5,205 bases of DNA, from the NCBI GenBank assembly GCA_946481465.1, contig CAMLOC010000313.1:1-5205 (forward strand), given 5' to 3'. The DNA is from an uncultured Shinella sp. GTDB taxonomy: Bacteria; Pseudomonadota; Alphaproteobacteria; Rhizobiales; Rhizobiaceae. Shown one piece after another: positions 1 through 5,205 of the stretch; position 1 is the stretch's first letter; every line of letters begins with the position of its first letter. A program made the position numbers and the translations under genes. The notes beneath the pieces were generated by a model that was not told the DNA's origin, searched no databases, and saw nothing but the letters and a program-made list of their open reading frames with translations.

Positions 1-2010
1 GGCCGCTTCCTTTGCCTGCTGAAGGGCGGCATCGGTTTTCTTGTGGGCGGCGATTTCCCTGAGGAGCAGGGTTGTCTGGCGGGAGGACTCTTCCTCCGCA
101 ACCACACGGCTGTCATGGGCGAGCACGTAGAACCAGCAGACGATGCCGGCGACCACGGCGAAGACGAAGAAGACCACGGCGATGGTGCGCTCCACCACGG
201 TCGCGGTCTCCGGCGAATGGGTGGCGACCTGATGGGCGATCATGGCCAGGATGACGCCCATGCCGGTGATCGAGAGGACGGTGGCGATGCCGTAGCGGCC
301 GAGGCGCGTGGCGAGCGCGCTCGTCACCGGTTCGGGCAGAACGGCCTTCGCGACGCCGGCGACCTGCGCGTTGAACCGCGCCTTCGGCTTGCACAGGTCG
401 TGGCAGCGGCTGTCGAGGGAACAGCACAGCGAGCAGATCGGCGCGGCGTAGGCCGGGCACCAGGCCATGTCCTCCGGCTCGAACGGGTGCTCGCAGATCG
501 AGCAGGTGATGGTCTGTTCCTTCGCCCAGCTCCTGCGCTGCTTGCGCGCGAGATAGTAGCGACCGCCCGTCGCCCAGGCGATCAGCGGCGAGGCGAGGAA
601 GGCGACGATGGCGGCGACATAGGGGGCGAGGGAGGCGGGGATGTCGCCGAAGGTCCCGAAATGGGCGGTGAGAGCGACGACCGCCGAAAGCGTCATGGCG
701 CCGAGGCCCACCGGGTTGATGTCATAGAGATGGGCGCGCTTGAACTCGATGCCGGGCGGCGACAGGCCGAGCGGCTTGTTGATGAAGAGGTCGGCCGAGA
801 TGGTGCAGAGCCAGGCCATGGCGACGATCGAGAACACGCCGAGCGTTTCCTCCAGCAGCCGGTAGATGCCGAGTTCCATGAGCAGCAGCGCGATCGCCAC
901 GTTGAACACCAGCCAGACGACGCGGCCCGGATGGCTGTGGGTGAGGCGCGAGAAGAAGTTCGACCAGGCGAGCGAGCCCGCATAGGCATTCATCACGTTG
1001 ATCTTGAGCTGCGAGACCACCACGAAGGCGGCCATCAGCAAAAGGGCCGCGCTATCCCACGGCAGCATGTAGCCGAAGGCGGTATAGTACATCTGCGCCG
1101 GATCGGCGGCCCGCGTGGAGGGCACGCCGGCCGACAAAGCCAGCACGACGAGGAAGGACCCCGCGATCAGCTTCGGGGCGCCGACGATGACCCAGCCGGA
1201 GCCGGCGAGGAAGATGGCGATGCGGTGGTGAAGCCTGCGCTGCCCGTTCGGCGGCAGGAAACGCAGGAAATCGACCTGCTCGCCGATCTGCGCCATCAGC
1301 GCGAAGATGACGGCCGAGGCCGCGCCGAATTCCGCGAGCGTGAAGGGCGCATAGGTTCCGGGCGGGCCGGAGGGATGGTGGAGGCCGCAATAGGCGAGCC
1401 ATTCCCCGACCTTTTCCCAGTCGGAAAAGGCAATGAAGACGAAGGGCAGGATATTGAGCACGATCCAGAACGGCTGGGTGACGAGCTGGAACTTCGAGAT
1501 CAGCCGGACGCCATGGGTGACCAGCGGGATCACCACGACGGAGGAGACGATGTAGCCGATCCATAGGGGGATGCCGAGCGCCAGCTCCAGCGCACCGGAC
1601 AGGATCGAGGCCTCGATGGCGAAAAGGATGAAGGTGAAGCTGGCATAGATGAGCGAGGTCAGCGTCGAGCCGATATAGCCGAAGCTCGCCCCGCGCGTCA
1701 AAAGGTCGATGTCGACCCCGTGACGGATGGCGTAGCGGCTGATCGGCAATCCGACCAGAAGGATCATCAGGCTGGCGACGACGATGGCGGCTATGGCGTT
1801 CGTCGTGCCGTAGGACATGGTGATCGCGCCGCCGATGGCCTCGAGCGCCAGGAAGGAGATGGCGCCGATCGCCGTTTGCGAGATGCGGTCGGAGGAAAAG
1901 CGCCGGGCGCTCTTGGCCGTGAAGCGCAGCGCATAGTCTTCCAGCGTCTGGTTGGCGACCCAGCGATTGTATTCGCGACGGATCGGTATGATGCGCTGGC
2001 GTGCGGCCAT
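1..2010 (-). CDS. NCS1 permease-like membrane sensor, probable (hybrid) histidine kinase; C-terminal part beyond window edge
   Basis: The frame is open for 670 codons from ATG (2010-2008) to the left edge with no stop. The N-terminus carries YNRWVANQTLEDYALRF (residues 14-30). About 12 hydrophobic helices follow (roughly 46-480) with NCS1-like signatures: RGASFGYIGS at 106-115, the helix-6 DFLRF at 247-251, and NVMNAYAGSL at 338-347. Residues 503-540 hold eight cysteines. Two further helices (about 572-594 and 608-631) lead into a charged helix, about 636-670, containing LLREIAAHKKTDAALQQAKE, which is typical just before HisKA. The kinase domain is therefore predicted but not seen. Family knowledge: permease-fused kinases such as CbrA (an SSS-type permease) sense solutes and phosphorylate response regulators. 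Divergence from urtA suggests this one senses urea or a related nitrogen compound and controls urea uptake; that is inference. Start choice: AGGGGA lies 13 bases upstream, rather far. An in-frame GTG at 2052-2050 is possible but less likely. A plain NCS1 permease is unlikely given the tail. Confidence 0.85.
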   Translation of the reverse strand, partial: MAARQRIIPIRREYNRWVANQTLEDYALRFTAKSARRFSSDRISQTAIGAISFLALEAIGGAITMSYGTTNAIAAIVVASLMILLVGLPISRYAIRHGVDIDLLTRGASFGYIGSTLTSLIYASFTFILFAIEASILSGALELALGIPLWIGYIVSSVVVIPLVTHGVRLISKFQLVTQPFWIVLNILPFVFIAFSDWEKVGEWLAYCGLHHPSGPPGTYAPFTLAEFGAASAVIFALMAQIGEQVDFLRFLPPNGQRRLHHRIAIFLAGSGWVIVGAPKLIAGSFLVVLALSAGVPSTRAADPAQMYYTAFGYMLPWDSAALLLMAAFVVVSQLKINVMNAYAGSLAWSNFFSRLTHSHPGRVVWLVFNVAIALLLMELGIYRLLEETLGVFSIVAMAWLCTISADLFINKPLGLSPPGIEFKRAHLYDINPVGLGAMTLSAVVALTAHFGTFGDIPASLAPYVAAIVAFLASPLIAWATGGRYYLARKQRRSWAKEQTITCSICEHPFEPEDMAWCPAYAAPICSLCCSLDSRCHDLCKPKARFNAQVAGVAKAVLPEPVTSALATRLGRYGIATVLSITGMGVILAMIAHQVATHSPETATVVERTIAVVFFVFAVVAGIVCWFYVLAHDSRVVAEEESSRQTTLLLREIAAHKKTDAALQQAKEAA
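391..504 (-). other. Eight-cysteine cluster inside the sensor protein (probable metal or Fe-S site)
   Basis: This segment encodes residues 503-540 of the permease-sensor protein. The cysteines are at 503, 506, 518, 526, 529, 530, 536 and 540, giving C-x2-C-x11-C-x7-C-x2-C-C-x5-C-x3-C, with His508 and His537 nearby. It lies between permease helix 12 (ending near residue 480) and the extra membrane helix starting near 572. A basic stretch (RKQRRSWAK, 489-497) just before it suggests the cluster sits on the cytoplasmic side. The paired C-x2-C spacing resembles zinc-ribbon or iron-sulfur sites, but no named domain could be assigned by eye. Metal binding and any redox or structural role are inference. 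Confidence 0.6.
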
Positions 2011-2140
2011 GTTTCGCTGTCGTTCCCCTCGGTTGTTCGGGGCCGTGTTCACCCGTCCGCCCTTCCCGCTTTCGTAGCACACATGCGCCGCCCCCGAAAT
2101 TCCTGCTGCGCTGCAAAATCTTCCCTCTTGTCCCTGGCGC

Positions 2141-2157
2141 CTACGTAGAATGACGTA
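2141..2157. promoter_or_regulatory. CTACGTAG palindrome with repeated ACGTA core, candidate response-regulator site
   Basis: CTACGTAG (2141-2148) is a perfect 8-base palindrome. Its ACGTA core (2143-2147) recurs at 2153-2157, exactly 10 bases (one helical turn) downstream. A related CGTAG occurs at 2073-2077. Short dyads with a TAC/GTA core are typical of NarL/FixJ-type (LuxR-family HTH) response regulators, the class often paired with permease-fused kinases. The site lies about 100 bases before the urtA start and about 130 before the sensor start, so it could serve either gene. Binding is inferred; the match is short. Confidence 0.35.
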
Positions 2158-2194
2158 TGTGCGGCGCAGCATGGCTGGCGGATAGTCGCTCCAA

Positions 2195-2215
2195 GCAACG
2201 GCAGGAACCCGTTGC
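2195..2215. promoter_or_regulatory. Perfect inverted repeat GCAACGG-N7-CCGTTGC upstream of urtA
   Basis: The left arm GCAACGG (2195-2201) and right arm CCGTTGC (2209-2215) are exact reverse complements around a 7-base spacer. The right arm ends 12 bases before the urtA ribosome-binding site. It could be a dimeric regulator operator with arm centres 14 bases apart, or a small hairpin in the urtA leader RNA. No specific regulator consensus is recognised. Both roles are inference. Confidence 0.35.
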
Positions 2216-2242
2216 GGTCAAAAGAACAGAGGGGTTCAGACC

Positions 2243-3535
2243 ATGTCCATCAAGGCGCGCGCCACCGGCGCATTGCTTGCAGCCATTCTTTCCACGACGG
2301 CCTTCCACGGCGCGTTCGCGGCCGACGACACGATCAAGGTCGGCATCCTGCATTCGCTTTCCGGCACCATGGCGATTTCCGAGACGACCCTCAAGGACGC
2401 CATGCTGATGCTCATCGAGGAGCAGAACAAGAAGGGTGGCCTGCTCGGCAAGAAACTCGAAGCCGTCGTCGTCGACCCGGCATCCGACTGGCCGCTCTTC
2501 GCCGAAAAGGCGCGCGAGCTTGTTTCTGTCAACAAGGTCTCGGCCGTCTTCGGTTGCTGGACGTCGGTTTCGCGCAAATCGGTGCTGCCGGTCTTCGAGG
2601 AGTTGAACTCGATCCTCTTCTACCCCGTCCAGTACGAGGGCGAGGAAAGCCAGCGCAATGTCTTCTATACGGGCGCCGCGCCGAACCAGCAGGCGATCCC
2701 CGCCGTCGACTACCTGATGGAGAACGAGGAGGTCGAGCGCTGGGTTCTCGCCGGCACCGACTACGTCTATCCGCGCACGACCAACAAGATTCTCGAAGCC
2801 TACCTGATCTCCAAGGGCGTCAAGCCCGAGGACATCATGATCAACTACACGCCCTTCGGTCATTCCGACTGGCAGACGATCGTCTCCGACATCAAGAAGT
2901 TCGGCTCGGCCGGCAAGAAGACGGCCGTCGTCTCGACCATCAACGGCGATGCCAACGTTCCCTTCTACAAGGAACTCGGCAACCAGGGCGTCAAGGCCGA
3001 GGATATCCCGGTCGTCGCCTTCTCGGTAGGCGAGGAGGAGCTTGCCGGCCTCGACACCACGCCGCTCGTCGGCCATCTCGCCGCCTGGAATTACTTCCAG
3101 TCCGTCGACAACGCGGCCAATGCCGAATTTATCAAGACGTGGAAGGCGTTCACCAAGAACGACAAGCGCGTCACCAACGACCCGATGGAAGCCCACTACA
3201 TCGGCTTCAACATGTGGCTGAAGGCCGTCGAAAAGGCCGGCACCACGGATACGGACGCCGTGCTCGACGCGATGATCGGCGTTTCCGTGCCGAACCTTTC
3301 GGGCGGCTATTCCACCATGATGCCGAACCATCACATCACCAAGCCGGTGCTGATCGGTGAAATCCAGGCAGACGGCCAGTTCGAGACCGTGTGGGAAACG
3401 CCCGGCCTCGTGGTCGGCGACGAATGGTCGGACTTCCTGCCCGACTCCAAGGACCTGATCGCCGATTGGCGCAAACCGATGGAATGCGGCAACTTCAACG
3501 TCGCCACCGGCAAGTGCGGCGGCAAAGGCTCCTGA
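2243..3535 (+). CDS. urtA: Urea ABC transporter, periplasmic urea-binding protein UrtA
   Basis: This complete 430-residue protein, of normal family length, ends at TGA 3533-3535. AGAGGGG, 8 bases before the ATG, supports the start. A Sec signal peptide (residues 1-26, basic SIKAR then a hydrophobic core) is predicted to be cut after AFA, leaving mature ADDTIKVGILHSLSG. The type-1 periplasmic binding fold of branched-chain amino acid/amide receptors is indicated by VGILHSLSGTMAIS (33-46), FGCWTSVSRKSVLPVFE (103-119), LFYPVQYEGEE (125-135), AGTDYVYPR (170-178), GDANVPFYKEL (235-245) and AHYIGFNMW (317-325). The FGCWTS and YPVQYEG segments are typical of UrtA rather than of leucine or amide receptors. 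The tail has Cys415 and Cys425, which could form a disulfide in the periplasm. UrtA delivers urea to the UrtB/UrtC channel powered by UrtD and UrtE. It is the first gene of the operon and is probably controlled from the divergent gap. Confidence 0.95.
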   Translation: MSIKARATGALLAAILSTTAFHGAFAADDTIKVGILHSLSGTMAISETTLKDAMLMLIEEQNKKGGLLGKKLEAVVVDPASDWPLFAEKARELVSVNKVSAVFGCWTSVSRKSVLPVFEELNSILFYPVQYEGEESQRNVFYTGAAPNQQAIPAVDYLMENEEVERWVLAGTDYVYPRTTNKILEAYLISKGVKPEDIMINYTPFGHSDWQTIVSDIKKFGSAGKKTAVVSTINGDANVPFYKELGNQGVKAEDIPVVAFSVGEEELAGLDTTPLVGHLAAWNYFQSVDNAANAEFIKTWKAFTKNDKRVTNDPMEAHYIGFNMWLKAVEKAGTTDTDAVLDAMIGVSVPNLSGGYSTMMPNHHITKPVLIGEIQADGQFETVWETPGLVVGDEWSDFLPDSKDLIADWRKPMECGNFNVATGKCGGKGS

Positions 3536-3764
3536 TCGGGTGAACGAAGGGAAGGTGGCTTGCCCCTCACCCTAACCCTCTCCCCGCAGGCGGGGAGAGG
3601 GGACGTGGCCCACGAACTGCCGATATTTGAAGAAAACGGTGCGGCATATCCCCTTCTCCTCGCTTGCGGGGAGAAGGTGCCGGCAGGCGGATGAGGGGCC
3701 TTTGACAATGACACCATCCCGCCCGACCGGGCTGGCCTCACCACTCACGCCCCGGGGGGCAAAG
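3536..3764 (+). other. urtA-urtB intergenic spacer
   Basis: This 229-base spacer is unusually long for consecutive genes of one transporter operon. The RIME-like element accounts for about 138 bases of it. The remainder is about 26 bases after the urtA stop and about 65 bases before urtB, including an alternative urtB ATG at 3708 and the GGGGGG (3754-3759) before ATG 3765. No separate gene, clear promoter or intrinsic terminator with a T-run was seen, so urtB is probably transcribed by read-through from urtA. Confidence 0.6.
3562..3699. repeat. RIME-like palindromic intergenic repeat between urtA and urtB
   Basis: Two strong palindromes flank a central stretch of about 50 bases. The first has 12-base arms CCCTCTCCCCGC (3576-3587) and GCGGGGAGAGGG (3590-3601). 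The second has arms CCTTCTCCTCGC (3652-3663) and GCGGGGAGAAGG (3666-3677) with one mismatch. Imperfect terminal inverted repeats, GCCCCTCACCC (3562-3572) and GGATGAGGGGC (3689-3699), match at 10 of 11 positions and mark the likely ends. The arms of the two palindromes are nearly interchangeable, so one large stem could also form. The architecture resembles Rhizobium-specific intergenic mosaic elements (RIMEs), which are abundant non-coding repeats in rhizobia. The element sits inside an operon and could partly attenuate transcription or stabilise the upstream urtA mRNA; that effect is inferred. Confidence 0.8.
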
Positions 3765-5205
3765 ATGCAAGCGCGGCTCATCCATCGTTTCCTGCAATGC
3801 ATGCTCGTCGCCTTCTGCGTGATGGCGACGCTGTTCGCCACCGACATCCGGGCGGCAGACGACCTGCGCGCCATGGTGAACGCGCTTGGCGGCGGCAGTT
3901 TCCAGGAGAACCAGAAACAGGTCGAGGCACTGGCGAAAACCGGCGATCCCAGGATCGTTCCCGCGCTCGAGGCGCTTGCCGAAGGCGATCTCTACCAGCG
4001 CAAGGCCGACAGCACCGTCTTCATCGTCAAGCCTGCCGGGTCCAATTTCAAACTGATCGATGCCCTGACCGGCGACGCGGCGGGCGAAGAGGCCAAGGCC
4101 GCACTCGAAAAGGTTAAGGTCAACAACGGCCTGCGCCGTGTCATCCGCGCCGCGCTCGGCGGCCTCACCCTGATGAGTCCGGACGCCGCCGTGCGTCTCG
4201 AGGCCGCGGGCACGATCCTGCGCACGCCCTCGGCCGATGCGCTGGAAGGTCTTGAAGCCGCGCTTGCCGCCGAAACGGATAGCACGGTCAAGGCAGTGCT
4301 CGAACGCGCCCGCGCCGCCTCCATCCTCGTGTCCGACCGTCCGGTTGAGGAAAAGAAGGCGGCGATCGCCACTGTCATTGAGACCGGCGGCCGCGACTCG
4401 CTGTCACTGCTGTCGGGGGCGCTTTCCTCCGCCGATGAAAGCCTGCGGCCCGATATCGAAGTCGGCATCAGGCAGATCGAGGACCAACTCGCGCTCTGGG
4501 CGGCCGGGCAGAACATCTGGTACGGCCTGTCGCTCGGGTCGGTGCTTCTCCTCGCGGCCATCGGGCTTGCCATCACCTTCGGCGTAATGGGCATCATCAA
4601 CATGGCGCATGGCGAGATGGTCATGCTCGGCGCCTACACGACCTTCGTCGTGCAGCAGGTCATCCGCACCTCCTTTCCCGGCCTTTTCGACTGGTCGCTG
4701 GCGATCGCGCTGCCGCTTGCGTTCCTCGTCGCGGGCGCCGTCGGCCTCGTCATCGAGCGCGGCATCATCCGCTTCCTCTACGGCCGGCCGCTGGAGACGC
4801 TTCTTGCCACATGGGGCGTCTCGCTGATCCTCCAGCAGGCCGTGCGCTCCATCTTCGGTCCGACGAACCAGGAAGTCGGCAATCCCTCGTGGATGTCGGG
4901 GGCCTTCGAACTCGGTGGGTTGACGATCACCTGGAACCGCATGTGGATCATCGTCTTCTCCCTTGCCGTTTTCGCCTTCCTGCTCTTTCTCCTGAAGAAG
5001 ACGCCGATGGGCCTGCAGATGCGTGCCGTCACGCAGAACCGCCGCATGGCCTCCTCCATGGGCATCAGGACGCCGTGGGTCGATGCGCTCACCTTCGCGC
5101 TCGGCTCGGGCATTGCGGGCATTGCCGGCGTCGCGCTCAGCCAGATCGACAACGTCTCGCCCAATCTCGGCCAGGGCTACATCATCGACAGTTTCATGGT
5201 CGTGG
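3765..5205 (+). CDS. urtB: Urea ABC transporter permease UrtB with N-terminal periplasmic extension; truncated by window end
   Basis: 480 codons plus one base are visible and about 50-60 residues are probably missing at the right edge. Residues 1-30 look like a signal peptide (MQARLIHRF, hydrophobic core, IRA before ADDL). Residues 31-245 form a soluble, alanine-rich helical extension resembling HEAT-type repeats (for example PRIVPALEALAEGDLYQRKA and AAVRLEAAGTILRT). This extension is usual in proteobacterial UrtB and absent from LivH. The LivH-type permease starts near 250 and includes LAITFGVMGIINMAHGEM (268-285), RPLETLLATWGVSLILQQ (341-358) and the EAA-like cytoplasmic loop RAVTQNRRMASSMGI (420-434). 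UrtB pairs with UrtC to form the urea channel, driven by UrtD/UrtE. Start: ATG 3765 has only GGGGGG, 5 bases upstream, but places the signal peptide properly. An in-frame ATG at 3708 with GAGGGG 9 bases upstream would add 19 residues, and Met13 (3801) is also possible. urtB is co-oriented with urtA, 229 bases downstream across the repeat. Confidence 0.93.
   Translation, partial: MQARLIHRFLQCMLVAFCVMATLFATDIRAADDLRAMVNALGGGSFQENQKQVEALAKTGDPRIVPALEALAEGDLYQRKADSTVFIVKPAGSNFKLIDALTGDAAGEEAKAALEKVKVNNGLRRVIRAALGGLTLMSPDAAVRLEAAGTILRTPSADALEGLEAALAAETDSTVKAVLERARAASILVSDRPVEEKKAAIATVIETGGRDSLSLLSGALSSADESLRPDIEVGIRQIEDQLALWAAGQNIWYGLSLGSVLLLAAIGLAITFGVMGIINMAHGEMVMLGAYTTFVVQQVIRTSFPGLFDWSLAIALPLAFLVAGAVGLVIERGIIRFLYGRPLETLLATWGVSLILQQAVRSIFGPTNQEVGNPSWMSGAFELGGLTITWNRMWIIVFSLAVFAFLLFLLKKTPMGLQMRAVTQNRRMASSMGIRTPWVDALTFALGSGIAGIAGVALSQIDNVSPNLGQGYIIDSFMVV

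Larger units (their letters stand above)
2011..2242. promoter_or_regulatory. Divergent intergenic control region between the sensor gene and urtA
   Basis: This 232-base gap separates two divergently transcribed genes and so must contain the sensor promoter (minus strand) and the urtA/urt operon promoter (plus strand). No ORF in it looks like a gene. No convincing sigma-70 pair was found: TAGAAT at 2146-2151 is a fair -10, but the matching -35 position (about 2123-2128) is poor, and TTGTCC at 2128-2133 is too close. No correctly spaced sigma-54 -24/-12 pair was found either. Weak core elements fit an activator-dependent urtA promoter. The urtA ribosome-binding site AGAGGGG (2228-2234) sits 8 bases before its ATG and supports that start. 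Candidate regulator sites are listed separately. Confidence 0.65.

Noticed and set aside
43..1566. 507-codon plus-strand ORF
   Set aside because: It lies antisense to the permease-sensor frame. Its product is dominated by Asp, Glu, Gly, His and Arg with no recognisable domain, as expected from the complement of GC-rich codons of a hydrophobic protein.
1052..2116. 354-codon minus-strand ORF overlapping the sensor start
   Set aside because: It is a different frame of the same strand. Its Arg/His/Pro-rich product has no family features, while the frame from 2010 gives a coherent membrane protein.
2085..2167. GCGCCGC (2085-2091) and GCGGCGC (2161-2167) as a long-range inverted repeat
   Set aside because: Seven GC-only bases 69 apart are expected by chance in such GC-rich DNA, and the flanking bases do not extend the match.
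2200..2215. GG...TTGC resembling a sigma-54 -24/-12 promoter before urtA
   Set aside because: Twelve bases separate the GG and GC dinucleotides instead of the required ten, and the site lies too close to the start codon.
2141..3334. 397-codon minus-strand ORF antisense to urtA
   Set aside because: This shadow of urtA arises from high-GC codon bias. The plus-strand frame encodes a clear UrtA with signal peptide and family motifs.
2212..3360. 382-codon plus-strand ORF in another frame over urtA
   Set aside because: Its Arg-rich composition and lack of domains mark it as an out-of-frame shadow.
3576..3601. Strong hairpin after urtA as an intrinsic terminator
   Set aside because: The stem is strong, but no T-run follows on the plus strand and a second similar palindrome lies downstream, so it fits a repeat element better.
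3992..4624. 210-codon minus-strand ORF antisense to urtB
   Set aside because: Its Ser/Arg/Ala-rich product has no recognisable features, and it covers the well-supported UrtB frame.

Overview
The window looks like chromosomal DNA from a high-GC alphaproteobacterium, most likely a Hyphomicrobiales/Rhizobiaceae member (Rhizobium, Ensifer, Shinella or Agrobacterium type). Three things suggest this: strong G/C bias at third codon positions, a urea ABC-transporter operon start of the proteobacterial type, and an intergenic palindromic element with the CCCTCTCCCCGC stem common between rhizobial genes. The genus is inferred, not shown.

There are three real genes, and two of them run off the window. 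On the minus strand, positions 1-2010 encode the first 670 residues of a membrane sensor. It begins with a 12-helix NCS1-type (cytosine/purine/hydantoin) permease-like domain. This is followed by an eight-cysteine cluster, two more membrane helices, and a charged helical linker of the kind that precedes a histidine kinase HisKA domain. The kinase itself would lie beyond the left edge. On the plus strand, urtA (2243-3535) is complete and encodes the periplasmic urea-binding protein. urtB (3765-5205, open at the right edge) encodes a permease subunit with a large periplasmic N-terminal extension.

The sensor gene and urtA diverge from a 232-base gap (2011-2242) that must hold both promoters. It contains a CTACGTAG palindrome with a repeated ACGTA core about 100 bases before urtA, and a perfect 7-7-7 inverted repeat just upstream of the urtA ribosome-binding site. 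The 229-base gap between urtA and urtB (3536-3764) is largely filled by a RIME-like element (about 3562-3699) made of two strong palindromes inside imperfect terminal inverted repeats.

Working model, an inference: the transporter-like sensor detects urea or a related nitrogen compound, such as a purine or ureide breakdown product. Through a response regulator outside the window it controls the urea uptake operon (urtABCDE, normally near urease genes). UrtA captures urea in the periplasm and UrtB, with off-window UrtC/D/E, moves it inward. The permease-sensor fusion with its cysteine module is the most interesting part of the window. It was missed by simple start-to-stop ORF calling because its stop codon is outside the window, and long antisense ORFs cover the same DNA.
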